NCBI GenBank assembly: GCA_905160935.1
Contig: CAJHZI010000014.1
Span: 166,001-230,000 of the forward strand
Direction: 5' to 3'
Length of the DNA: 64,000 bases
DNA from: Enchytraeus crypticus
Lineage: Eukaryota > Annelida > Clitellata > Enchytraeida > Enchytraeidae
In this document: positions 22,423-33,816 of the stretch, piece by piece
Position numbering within the stretch: the first letter of the stretch is position 1
Layout: every line of letters starts with the position of its first letter
Position numbers and translations under genes: made by a program
Notes under the pieces: model-generated
What the model was told of the DNA's origin: nothing
The model's input: the letters and a program-made list of their open reading frames with translations, nothing else
Databases searched by the model: none

Positions 22423-25400
22423 TCAGAGACCAAAGTTTTCGTGCATAACCCTGAGAGTTGTGCAGAGACTTAGCGACCCAGTGCACTCTTTGGTAGACCC
22501 CACGACTTCCACGCTGCAGGTTTGAGGTTCAAAACAGTCTATCGACCTACAGGGGGCCCCTCCCTTCCTGCCCCCAGCCAAATAAATTCTATCCCTGAGT
22601 GTGACGACGCTGAAGCACCCAGTTCTGGCCTCGGAGAAGCGATGGACCATTGTCCAGCTGCGAGCCAATGGGTCGAATGTGTAAACACAGTCTGCAATCT
22701 TTGAACATGTTTCACAGCTTAATTAGCAATCAGTCAATGTTAGAACATTTTTCTACTGAAGACTAAGATCGATGATTTCCAAAATAGGTTCGGAAAAAAT
22801 TACTGAACTAGGGGAGGGGATATGGCGTAACGGTTAGAGTGTTCGCCTCGGATACAAGTGGCCTGGGTTCAAAGCCCTGGTCAGTCAACAAATGATGGAT
22901 ATCCCCTTGGGCCCATGGAAGGTAAATCTTGTATCGGAGCTTGCTGCAGATTGGCGCTATCAATAGCTAAGATATGATTAACCATGGAAAGGATTAATAA
23001 TAACCTGCCAGGAACCTGTAAAGCGGTCTCGAAGACCGACACCTCTATAGAAATTGTCAGTGGTTACCATTATTATTACTACTAAGCCACTGTCCACAGG
23101 ATCCACTGAAGCGTTATGATTATTAAGTCGATTTATAAATATAATTACTGATTGATATTGATTTGATAATTTATTGATTGATTGGCTAATTATGACTGAT
23201 CTTGCTTTAGATCAAACGTCACAGTTTAGAGAAAGGCCATAAATCTGGGCTCCTGAAGACCAAGGCCAAAGTATACCAGCAATATAAGCCACACTTGTAA
23301 AAATTCCTAAAACTATAATTTTTGCAAGAACTGAACAGTGAATCAACGACAACATTTTTGCAAGAACTGGACTAACTTACACTCCACATACATTACAGTA
23401 ATATCTTTTCGTATTACACAAACCACAGCCATGTTTTGATTGTTCTGTGCAATACTAAAGATAAAAATAATTAAAATTATTATAACGGCATAAAAGAGAA
23501 AGATTTAAATATAGAGAAGTCAAAAAGCACAAAATTAATAGTAAAATCAAAAGCACCCTAGACGTAAGTAAAATAAGACACACCCTTTCAGCTAGCCTCT
23601 GACCAATATAAGCTACGCCCATTTCATCTCCTGTGGTATGATTGGCAGCTACAGGTCCCTCCCTCCCCACTGTGCCACATACAACATAGAACTGCCCATT
23701 AATGAATGTGGCATACTGGGCTGAGTTAACTCCTCCCACCTTGCCTGTTGGCAGGTCCACTCCCTCCCACGCACAGCTACACTGAGGGCACACTCTGCTG
23801 CTACTTGACTTGCTGCTACCACTGTTGTTGCTAATGCTACAGCTGCTGTTCGCAGCATCAAAGCTGCTTGAGGATTTAACGTAGCTACTTGTTTTGCTGA
23901 AAGCGCTAGATTCATTGCTACTACATATTTTATTGCAGCTGTCCTTATTGTTGCCAGGTTTAGATCTGCTGGAGACTACACTGCTATCAATGCTGCTACT
24001 GTTGCTAATAACCCTAGCGTTTTTGCTGCAGCTGCTGTTGTAGCTTGCTGTGAGTTTGCTTTGATTGTCAACGTTGTTACTGTTGCCACTGCTGCAAGCT
24101 GCTTTGCAGTCAGTGCTGCTGTCACAGCAGCTGCCACTAGTGCTTTTACAGCAGCTGCCACTAGTGCTTTTACAGCAGCTGCCACTAGTGCTTTTACAGC
24201 AGCTGCCACTAGTGCTGCCACAGCAGCTGACATTCGCTGACTCAATAGTATTAGTCGTATTGCACAGGTAGTCAGTGGTTTTGCTACAATCACCTGGACA
24301 GCTGGTGCTGCAGCTGCTGCTGTCCTCAGCATGTCTGCTGCTACAGCCCGCGCTGTCACTAAGGCTGTTAATTCCAGAGTTGTCAAGACGTAAGGTATTT
24401 CTCTCACTGCTGTCTACATATCTTCCGCTACAGCTAGGATATTTACTGCTACAGCTACTGATCTCCTTACTACAGTTACATCCTGTGCTACAGCTACTGA
24501 TCTTTTTGCTACAGCTGCAGCTACTGATCTCTTTGCTACAGCTACATCCTGTGCTAGAAACATCACTGCCAGCATCACTTGTATTAGCCTCAGATGACAA
24601 CAAAGTTTTATCATCCACTTCCGCAGCAATGGGTTTAATATCCGAGACAAATACACTGCAGTGTGTATCCAGATTAACAGAGGTGGGTCTAGTAGGCGTG
24701 GCCACGTCAGTAGGTTTAGTTGCGATAGAAACAGTGTCATTCTTATCCACGGCAGTCAATTTACCACACCCATCTGCATCAGAATATTCTCCATCACTGC
24801 TGTCAATTGATTCGCTTTCATTGCCACAAATATCAAAACTATGGCAATCTTTTACACTTTCTCGTTTCTTATCATTGACGCTACTTCCAGAACAACTACT
24901 TTTAGCGGCATTATTAAAATTACTGCTGCAAGATTTCCTAATTTCATTACTCAAGCTACCGTCACCAGTTAAATTTTCACCGAATTCCCTGCCACACTCT
25001 CCACATAAAATACCAACCAATGGCACCTCTGAAGCCACCTCCTTCCATCTGTTAATTACAACGCTATAACAAAATATCTTATGAGAGGGTTGACCGCCGA
25101 CACTAAATCCACCGAATGCATAAATACAATCTCCCCAGAAAGCCAGGGCAGGACGAGCAAGGGGTATGGGCATTGGGGCGCGGGGTTCAAAGCGATAGGC
25201 AGGCCCTGAGGGGGCTGTTCCCCCCTGAGAAGTGTCCGTGAAAAATACGGAGGATTGGAGAGCGTGAGTCTCGTCGTAACCCCCCAGGATGTAGAGTTGA
25301 GTGACGAGACAGAGAGACGAGTGGAGGTAGCGAGAGAGAGACATCTGATGAGCTCCTACGTACCACAGAGTGGGGAATATCGACATCACCTAATCAATAG

Positions 25401-28400
25401 AAACAAAAAAAATCACATCATATCAATAAAATAATCAATTAATCTGCTAGTTAATTAATCTATCAGTTAATTAGTAATTAGTCTGTCAGTTAATTATTCA
25501 GTCAGTTAGTCCACAGAGTGTTAGTACCACAGTGTGGGGAATATAGACATCACCTAATTCAATAGAAACAATCAGATCATATCAATAAAATAATCAATCT
25601 GTTAGTTAATTAGTCTGTCAGTCAATTATTCAGTCAGTTAGTTAGTCTGTCGTCACACAATCAATCAATAAATCAATAAATCACAATAGATCTGGTGTAC
25701 ACTTAAATATCTGTAATCAAAGAATGCTGGGTTAATTACAAATTTTAGAAAAAGTAACTGTATGTACAGAACGTTCGAAAAAGGCGACAAAGCTCTAGGA
25801 TCCAAACCAATGTAAGAAACTGGATTCAATTGGCAAGCGCCTAGGCTTCAGAAATCACTACCAAATTTTCTAATTTCCGAACCTAGTCAAACTTGGATTC
25901 AAGGGAATAGGACGTTGACGATGAAGAACTTTATTACTACATTAACAAGTTCGTACCTTGAATTCATGAACGACGTTAACAGCCCCCCTCTGATTAAGAG
26001 ATTTATTTCCCGTGGCATTTGTCCACCCTCCAATAATGAGTAGAGAATCGCCCCCTCCCGATGCGGCTGAAGCCTCCCCCCTCACCGACACACAGGTGGA
26101 TAATTCTGAGGCCAGGGGGCAGGGCCTCCCAGTGCTGCTCCACGATTTGTTTACCACGTCAAACAGAAAAACCTCAGACTGAGAGGGGTAGGGGTCGTGA
26201 GTGTTAACATAGACAATCTTCTCAGTTAAACCTGAAATAAAACATTGAAAATAATCCACAAGAAAGTAATTTGTTTCAAATTTTGCTAACAATATAACTG
26301 AGACTGCAAAGAATTCTTTAGCTGCTTCACACAGTTAAGAGCAGCTGTCACAGCTACGAGCAGCTGTTACAGCTAAGAGCAGCTGTTACAGCTACGAGCA
26401 GCTGTTACAGCTAAGAGCAGCTGTTACAGCTACGAGCAGCTGTCACAGCTACGAGCAACCGTCACAGCTAAGAGCAGCTGTCACAGCTACGAGCAACCGT
26501 CACAGCTAAGAGCAGCTGTCACAGCTAAGAGCAGCTGTCACAGCTAAGAGAAGCTGTCACAGCAAAGAGCAGCAGTCACAGCTAAGAGCAGCAGTCACAG
26601 CTAAGAGCAGCAGTCACAGCTAAAAGCAGTAGTAGCAAAGAGCAGAAGTCAACAATTGTTTCTATGCAGTTTCGTAGCACAAACAGAATTCACCCATGCA
26701 TCTTTGACGCAAATATGTGTAGAGGCGAAAACAAGAGAACATATTATAGAATAATAGAAACATAAGTGATTTATGAATTTTTTAATTTTCTAATTATACA
26801 TTTTCTACCCATACTATTAGCAGAGCTATATATTATATGATATATATATTTCGTTAAACAACTTCTTGCTCTTTCTCCCTCTCTATCTCTCTAGAGAGAA
26901 TAAGAAAGAGAAAGATAATCAACATACATATAAAATATATTTGTAAAACCATTAGACTGGCTGTAAGTAGGTAGCAGCTTGATAGCACACTTGCCTCATA
27001 AACAGAAGGCTACAGATTCAAATATCAATTAGACAATGTCTCATATTACTCTTGTAGTAAAAATCATAAATAGTAAAAATTAATTGGATTACATTAAAAA
27101 TTCAGATATCTATTATTATGGCCTTACTAATGATATATTACAATTTCAGAATCACAAAAGAATGAATAGATTATACTTATGAATACTTATACTACTTATG
27201 AATGGAATATACCCATACCAGTACGTTTTCTGGAGGGAGGAAGCTGCCAGGGTATTTCATACGTATGTCCCTGGGCCAGCAGTTGATCCTTGGCACTCTG
27301 AACCATCTTCCGACACTCTACCGACTCCACCAACATCTCATCCTTGCTGATAACATCAATGAGATACCACCGAGACACAAAATTTAGTCTCACGTGAGCA
27401 AACAGAGCAGGCAGGTCCGAGGCGCGTGCTGTGCGGTCGTGCAAAACCCAACGCTTTAACGCCTCGTGCACAAATTCTTCATATTCCACATCAAGGTTGT
27501 CCTCACGCAGTAGAGTGGAGAGATGAGAAAGAGGAAGGGAGAGAAACTCCTGCTGCATGCTGATTGTCTGAAAATGCTTAGCAGCGTGCAGCATGGCTCT
27601 TTCGTATAGTGCGGAGCAGGCGAATGCGTCTGCGTAGAGCAGAAAACTGAGACAGTTGCGTTCGTCAATCTGCTCGCACAAAAACTCGGCACAGAAACCA
27701 CGAACTCTCTCGAACTGAAGCATGTCGGCCGCCTCAAACGTTTCCAAAGCATAGTCGCAGGTTAGAGTCAACTGCGCAAACAGGCAACATGATAAATTAT
27801 AACTAAACGCAAATAATTTTCCTCTACACAAAAAATACAATTGTAAATATTTATATAGTATTTTGCACAATATTGTTATTTAGACAAAAAACACAAAATA
27901 TAAATTTCTAAAGAAACAATTCAATTATAAATGCTAATTATTAGTAGAATATTTGTACGACATTAACTTTAATTGCTAATTCAAAGTATTGTAAGTATGT
28001 TATTTTGCAAGGATAGTGATGCTTAAAAAGTGGCAATTTCAATCTTAAGAGCAACAAATAAATATTAAGTTCATATATTGTTTAAAGAACCACAACAAAT
28101 CATCATCATCATCATCTTCCCTTGAATCCCATTTTAACTACTGTCGGGATAAAAATAGACTGTCTCAAATCCTCTCTGTCCTACGTCATATCATCCATCA
28201 GTCAATCCCCTATTTGAGACTTTTCCATTCGTTTAAATTTTTTTAGCAATTTCTGAAGCCTAGGCGCTCACCAACCGAATGCCCTTTCTGACGTTGGTCT
28301 GGATCTTAGTACTTTAGGCATCTCCTATGACACGTGCAGCCACTGGTTGGTCAATTCTTCAATGAACCCGGACACAACACGGGGAACCCGGACACAACAC

Positions 28401-31400
28401 GGGGAGTAGAACTACAACAAATATGTTCCAAAGAATCGCAGAACTCCATCAGCATATAACAATAATAATAATAATAATAATATTAATAATAAAAATAATA
28501 ATAATCATACTGCTACTTCTAGTACTACTATTACAACAACTACTACTAATAGTAATAATAGTTTTCAATACTTTTCAATGTCTTAAGAAGCTCATTGTAC
28601 AACATATATGTTCCACTAAATCACAGAATTCCATAAGAACAATCATTATTGTATTTTTCAATCTTAAAAAGGTCATAATTCGGTTATTTCATAGATTTTA
28701 CTGACTTTTGACGTATACGAGAAGTCGATGAGTCTTTGTAAGGCTTCACTGGTAACATTGTTGAGTCGTATCTCTGCCGCACTGGCTTCACACATCCCGT
28801 TAGAGAACATTCGCTCAAAATACAGAGAACTGGCAGCAAGAACCAATCTGTGACATGGATATCTGCACCAGTACAAAGTAATGCAGACCAAGTAGACATG
28901 AGAAGGTCGCCATTATCATCATCGCCATAGTTATCATCTTCATTATCATCATCATCATAATAGTCATCATCATCATAGTCATCATCGCCATAGTTATCAT
29001 CATCATTATCTTCATCATCGTCATAGTTATCATCATCATTATCTTCATCATCGTCATAGTTATCATCATCATTATCTTCATCATCATCATAGTCATCATC
29101 GTCATAGTTATCATCATCATTATCTTCATCATCATCATAGTCATCATCGTCATAGTTATCATCATCATTATCTTCATCATCGTCATAGTTTTCATCTTCA
29201 TTATCATCATCATCATCGTTATCACCATTAATTGTCTATTTCAGGCATTAATCAATCCATAGTGCATTACATTTTCTACATATAGAGACAGTTATTTATG
29301 GCACAGATAATGTAGACAGTACATATATATTTTTAATATTTATTTAACAAGAACAGAAAGAAGGTGGTTATAGGCGAATATAGTATATGCACAGCCGAAG
29401 AAGGCTATTTCAAAATAAAGAAATTACTAGGCTATAGGAGCGTAACACATTTAAGATGTATAGACAGCTAGAATTTAAAGGAAACAGAACCTGAGTTATG
29501 CATAACTGCATCGAGTATAGGCAAACTTAAAAACATGCTCTCTCTCTTAGTGCACTGCCTACTGGCAGGTCCATGGTACATAACGCCTCCATTCTTCTCT
29601 GTCTTCCACCTTCCTCTTTATTTCCACATATGAGTGAGTCTTTAAATCATCTAACATACCTAATCCCGGCCGGCCCATGCCTCTTTTTCCTTTCATTCTA
29701 CCCTCTATGACCTCTCTTAATAGACCTTTCCCCCTTAGAATGTGTCCTATCCATCTCTTCTTCCTATTTCTTAATACATTTATCAACTGTCTATCTGTGC
29801 CACCTCTCTCCAGGACTTCCTCATTTGGAACATTTTGAGTCCATCTAATCCTCTCCATTCTTCTCCAAATCCACACTTCCAATGCCTCCAGTTTCCTAAT
29901 ATCTTCCTTCCTTAAGGTCCATGTTTCACATCCATACAATAGCGTGGTAAAAACCAAAGTTTTCACTATCTTTATCTTTGTGTCTTTCTTGAGACTTTTT
30001 GTTAATAGTTCTTTTCTACTACCTAAGGCCGCTTTTGCTTGTGCAATCCTACTGCATATTTCCGTCTCACATTTCTCATCATCGGTTATAGTATGACCCA
30101 AATATTTGAAACTCCTTACCTGTTCCAATTTCGTACCATTTATTGTGATATTAACTTCACCTTAAAAACACGCTATGTAATGTAATACCTAATACAAGCC
30201 CACCAACACAGTGACACTCAAATTACAGTGCCAGGTATAGGTTAATGTAATACAATGAAATTTAATAATAATGAATATAATACAAAATAAATATCTGCTA
30301 CCGCAGACATTTTTCTTTTAATAGATAAAATTTAGACCGAGTATGATTACATACATAGAAACTACAAAAACCAAGATCAGCTAAAACAATTCCTGTCCTA
30401 GTAGTATAAAAGCACACAAAAGTATATTCATTTCACTGGCTAAGGTGTATGCACTGGTTTATTAATCACTTTAAGTCAATTAAATTAATTTAATCAGTTT
30501 GTTAATCACTTTAAGCTCTTTACGAGTTTATTAATTAGAGGCATGCCCCCATGGATAGTCTTAGTGCTTCAAGATTGGTACTCTAATTTAAATGTTTGTG
30601 TTCGATGGAATCTAGCATACTCTTTTAATTCTTTGATAAAAATGGCGTAAGGCAGGGTAGTCTGCTCTCACCTGCACTGTTTAACACTTTTGTCGATTCG
30701 TGCATAGAAAGAGTTAAAGAATACTAAAATTGGCTGTGCATTTGGACCCCTCTTTGCAGGAGTAATAATGTATGCAGATGACTTGTTGTTAATTTCACCG
30801 ACAGTTTTAGGCCTACAGAAATTATTAAATCAATGTTCTCTGTCATTTAGTCGTATAAATTTAGAATTTAACACTAATAAATCTATGTGCATTGCTATTG
30901 GCTCAGCATCGAATTTTGCTATCAAGACCATGTTTTATATTTTACAAGATAAGGCTTTTAAGTGGGTTAATCGCTTTAAGTACCTAGGTGTTAATTTCAA
31001 AGCAGATAGGGTATTACATGTGGATACTAATGCCATTATTACAAGATTTTATGCTAGCAGTAATAGTATTTTAAATAAATCTTTACATATAAATGATCTC
31101 ACTAGATTATATCTTCTTGAAACCCACTGCTTACCCATATTATCTTTTGCTACTGTTAGTATTGACTTGAGAAAAGACCAGATTCATGACTTAAACGTAG
31201 CTTGGAATAATGCTTTTAGATCAATCTTTCATTATAATAAATGGGAGTCTGTTAAACCTATTATGACGGGTCTAGGAAAATTAGATTTCAGACATATTAG
31301 GGTAAAGTTAGAAGTGAATTTTTAAAGAAAGAACTGCATGTTACCCAGTAATGGTGTTCTAAAACATATTACAATTAGGTATATTATCGCTAACATTGAC

Positions 31401-32549
31401 AACCCGTGCAAGACATTTAATTTGCCTTTTAGTTACTCTATTATGTTATCAAATAGCATATCTTACTGTCAAACTATGCACTTTTTATATAAGTCTTTTT
31501 CAAGTTAGTGTGGCTAATTGTGCAATTATATGCTGATTTGCCTATTATTACGTGCAATGTTGACTTTTTAATTTGCCATTAGTATTATTTGATTTTTGTT
31601 TTGTTTGTTGGTCTCTGCTCAATAATAGAATATATGAAGCATTTCGATCCAATTAGGCTAACTGTAACTCTGTGTAATTGGTGGTGGGTTTTTTTTATAC
31701 TAATTTTGTGTTTATGCTGTTTGGTTTGTTTGTTGTTGTTCCTGTCACATGTTGACGAATAAAGAAGTGGATATATATTAATTAAACCATTATTAACAAT
31801 TATAATTATTACTATTAATTAAACAATTATAGCCTCTTTCAAAACTATTATCCTTAGCCAGTTTCACACTGATTAATCATAGTTTTACAATAGGCACAAC
31901 ACTCACCTCGACTCCTCAGCCTCCAAGATTATATCGCACAACTGTCCATCAAGATAGAATCTATGCATCTCCGTTAGAACCTATTCGTTAGAATAGGATT
32001 GTTACAAAAATATTTTAAGTCAATAACAAAATTTAACAAAATATTACATCAATAAGTGAATAGGTTTTGAAAACATTTTTCATTTCTAACTTGGACAGGA
32101 AAATGGACATGGCAGATCAAAGCCCCAAATCTCCTGGCATTTATTACACTGGTTTTATATGAAATATTATGCATAACAACTTCAATACTATTTTAGAAGA
32201 AATTTTTAAAATAAAATGACACACATTAACGGAGAGTAACATAAACAAAAGAATAGTAACATGAACAAAAGAATGTTGTTCAGTAACATGAACAAAAAAA
32301 CAGTAACATGAACAAAAGAACAGTAGCATGATAAGAAACCTGCGTAACTCGCTCTTTATCCTCATAGACAGTTTGCCGGTAGCAGTTGAGCTGCGGTCTT
32401 CCAAATGCCAGTCCGGCAGCCCTGTCTGCCGGTGTCATGACGTCACCAAAATCCATCATGTTAGGAACGTCATCTGCGCTCGTTACCTTCTTGCTATCCA
32501 TCGCTCTATCGTATGGCTCCTTCTCTCCAGTGGCTATTTCCTTTTCCAT
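22423..32549 (-). CDS. BTB-BACK-Kelch repeat protein (KLHL/KBTBD type)
   Basis: Seven exons (32340-32549, 31907-31980, 28706-28862, 27219-27771, 25957-26231, 23604-25389, 22423-22691) join to about 1,107 aa. Residues 71-180 are a BTB domain (GQLCDIILEAEE, YPCHRLVLAASSLYF). Residues 180-300 are BACK (ERNCLSFLLYADAFACSAL, LREDNLDVEYEEFVHEALKR). Kelch blades follow (LYILGGYDET, IYAFGGFSVGG, FYVVCG, RIYLAGGRKGG). Such proteins usually recruit substrates to CUL3 ubiquitin ligases; that is inferred. The family is normally 550-700 aa; the excess is a 412-residue Ser/Cys-rich insert (548-959), listed separately. The start is the first in-frame ATG (MEKEIATGEK) after an upstream TAA; an earlier 5' exon is possible. 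The exon 6 donor (TTG|GTCAGA) was chosen to keep the frame and the blade. Orthology within the family is not assigned. Confidence 0.88.
22812..23095 (+). repeat. tRNA-derived SINE, family E
   Basis: The head GATATGGCGTAACGGTTAGA (A box) and CCTGGGTTCAAAGCCC (B box) is followed by a ~200-bp body (CCTTGGGCCCATGGAAGG, GGTCTCGAAGACCG) and an ATT tail. It lies in Kelch intron 6, antisense to the gene. A second copy is at 51,538-51,812. Confidence 0.85.
23782..25017 (-). other. Ser/Cys-rich 412-codon insert in Kelch exon 6 (possible exitron)
   Basis: This fully open stretch interrupts the Kelch propeller between VASEVPL and CSCAWEGVD. About 39 of 412 residues are Cys and Ser is more frequent still. 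It has CSCSK/CNCSK motifs, four 8-residue STSGSCCK-like repeats, and CxxC pairs at both ends (CGEC and CPQC). It is bounded by a donor-like TTG|GTTGGT and an acceptor-like CCCTCAG|TGT, both phase 0. Removing it would leave a 695-aa protein of normal size. Either it is translated, or it is an optionally spliced intron; RNA data would decide. Confidence 0.6.
25525..25640 (-). repeat. Duplicate of the Kelch exon 6 acceptor and exon start
   Basis: The real acceptor junction (25,389) is copied at 25,553, 164 bp upstream in the intron. The copy keeps ATTAG|GTGATGTC and about 30 nt of exon with only synonymous changes (VMSIFPTLWY), then reaches TAA. Adjacent intron sequence (ATCATATCAATAAAATAATC) is also duplicated. 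Confidence 0.85.
25800..25905 (+). repeat. Family C interspersed repeat, fragment
   Basis: GGCAAGCGCCTAGGCTTCAG and TTTCCGAACCTAGTCAAAC match family C in the orientation opposite to 19,121. It lies in Kelch intron 5. Confidence 0.55.
26325..26640. repeat. 19-bp minisatellite of short palindromes
   Basis: About 16 units of GAGCAGCTGTNACAGCTAA. Each unit contains AGCTGTNACAGCT, a 13-bp palindrome around one central base. It lies in Kelch intron 4. Confidence 0.85.
26950..27045 (+). repeat. Decayed tRNA-like SINE
   Basis: TGGCTGTAAGTAGGTAGCAG and ACAGATTCAAATATC look like decayed A and B boxes of a tRNA-derived element in Kelch intron 4. A single, weak copy. Confidence 0.35.
28097..28330. repeat. 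Family C interspersed repeat, full length
   Basis: Closely matches 19,121-19,330, including CATCATATCATCCATCAGTC, CTATTTGAGACTTTTCC and GCGCTCACCAACCGAATGCC. It lies in Kelch intron 3. Confidence 0.7.
28455..28565. repeat. AAT/ATT microsatellite
   Basis: ATA/ATAATA trinucleotide array with interruptions, in Kelch intron 3. Confidence 0.8.
28905..29235. repeat. TCATCA-based satellite
   Basis: Higher-order repeat of TCATCATCATTATCTTCATC and CATCGTCATAGTTA in Kelch intron 2. Long open frames (Met/Ile-rich) are artefacts of the triplet period. Confidence 0.85.
29543..30165 (-). mobile_element. LINE family 1, 5'-truncated 3' end
   Basis: The minus strand encodes the C-terminal end of a non-LTR reverse transcriptase: EQVRSFKYLGHTITDD, TLLYGCETWTLRKEDIRKLE, WRRMERIRWTQNVPNEEVLE and KKRWIGHILRGKG, ending PWTCQ before a CTAAGAGAGAGAGCA tail. 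The frame is intact for 189 codons, but RT catalytic motifs and the endonuclease are missing, so it is an inactive, fairly young insert in Kelch intron 2. It is the best copy of the family in the window. Confidence 0.85.
30545..31780 (+). mobile_element. LINE family 2 fragment with YADD reverse transcriptase
   Basis: The plus strand shows NGVRQGSLLSPALFN and, after one frameshift, VIMYADDLLLISPTVLG, the RT catalytic block, then FKYLGVNFKADR. A 185-codon open stretch covers 30,768-31,325; stops follow. The 3' end is near GTCACATGTTGACGAATAAA. It differs from LINE family 1 (FSDDQ-type copy). 5' truncated, in Kelch intron 2, antisense to the gene. Confidence 0.8.
32222..32338. repeat. ~20-bp tandem repeat next to the Kelch exon 1 donor
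   Basis: Four to five units of CAGTAACATGAACAAAAGAA begin about 8 nt inside intron 1. On the gene strand, unit GTTACTGTTCTTTTG resembles the donor context GTTACGCAG|GTTTCTT, so it may be seeded from the junction. Confidence 0.6.
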
Positions 32550-32604
32550 CTCATCCACGTCGACATACTCATATTACACTGCAATATTAACAAAGAAAGC
32601 TGGT

Positions 32605-32655
32605 AAAGCTAAGCTTAAGCTGGTTAACGTCAGTTTCCTCACTCGAAAGTGATGA
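32605..32655 (-). repeat. SINE family A, 3' fragment
   Basis: GTTAACGTCAGTTTCCTCAC then TCGAAAGTGATG: the tail of family A only, just upstream of the Kelch start. Confidence 0.55.
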
Positions 32656-33744
32656 TAATACAATTATTGTACTCTTGTATTTTCAAATAGTCATTAATTT
32701 GTCAGTGCATATCATAAATATTAAGAGCTAGTGAAGTTTAGCTTATTTTCTGTAGCATTAAATCAACAATTAAACTGAATTTGTGCAGCAACTTCATGAT
32801 TTTTGTATAAGACTTATTTATTATCTACATGTAATGACTATCTCTCTTTCTATCTAGGCTTCTGCCAAGTGGTATATCCACGGTACATATCCCTACACAG
32901 TCTGCTGTTGCACTGCATCATCGTTCAACCAGCAAATCCATATACACAAAATGCTATGCCTAATCCATATTTTATTGTAGCCTAAAGTATTGAAAATATA
33001 AGGCTTCTGCGGTGATTTCCCCTTGCCTTTATAAGTTAATATGTAATCATATGTGTTAAAATATAACATTTTTAATAAACATTAAATAAAAGAAGAAAGT
33101 GTTACAATTTCATCTTATGTCCAAGAGTTACAACAAATGCGTAAATCTTCCTTCTTTTAAGTAATTATCCTTGGATTGGTTTGAAGGATATTTGAATGCC
33201 TGTTGTTGATTTCTCTATTTTTGCTAATCGAGTTGCTCTATGTTCCACAGTGCTCAACGCTGACATGGACTGCAGCAACACTCAAAATAAATATTTATTA
33301 TTGTTCGTTGTTCCAATAATTATTTATTCACTTATTAAACTGAACAGATTTCATAAGTAAAAATGTTGAAATTCGAAAATAAATTATTAATTATTTTAAT
33401 CTTGTACTTAAACCAAGTCTGCCGGCTTCATACGAACCTGAAAGAAAATAAGAATTCAAACCGAAATGTTTCCTGAAATAAAGATACAAGATTGAATTAA
33501 ACAGGTCCTTGAGATGTTTAGAAATTAATATATTCGGCACCCTGACGTTAATTTCCTATTATACAGTTATGTGGCTTACGCAATGTTATGTAATTCTGCG
33601 AATCGTTATAATTTAATTTTATACAAACTAAATAATTGTAATAATTATATTACTAAATAATTGTTTTTGTTTACGGTTTAATATTATGTTTGTTTACATA
33701 TAATCTAGGTCAGGTCACAACTCAAGCACAACAGGGCTGTTATA

Positions 33745-33816
33745 ATGGCTTCCGTTCAGTTTATGTTTAGTTTATTTTTGGTTTCATCAAGAGGTTATGG
33801 TACCACCTCCAGTGAT
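33745..33816 (+). CDS. Possible first exon with a signal peptide
   Basis: ATG opens 24 codons, MASVQFMFSLFLVSSRGYG then TTSSD, and stops exactly at a perfect donor AGTGAT|GTAAGT, phase 0. The hydrophobic core FMFSLFLV with small residues after it resembles a secretion signal. I could not find a convincing second exon before the SOD1 3' end. It may be a first exon of a small secreted protein or a chance match. Confidence 0.25.

Noticed and set aside
23570..23603. Kelch exon 6 ending at a later donor (GTGT|GTCTTA or AGG|GTGTGT)
   Set aside because: AGG|GTGTGT does not keep frame with exon 7; the later site does but is a poor donor. TTG|GTCAGA keeps frame, fits the blade (IDCVYTFDPLARSW) and resembles GTCAGT donors used elsewhere in the window.
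23976..24740. Ala/Val-rich minus-strand ORFs overlapping Kelch exon 6
   Set aside because: Shifted frames of the same repetitive insert; the frame joined to the Kelch blades is the real one.
24275..25069. 264-codon plus-strand ORF rich in Leu and Ser
   Set aside because: It is the antisense of the Kelch exon 6 insert, whose triplet-biased sequence (AGC/TGC) keeps several frames open. No start context or homology.
28815..29228. Met/Ile-rich 137-codon ORF
   Set aside because: Purely the TCATCA satellite read on the minus strand.
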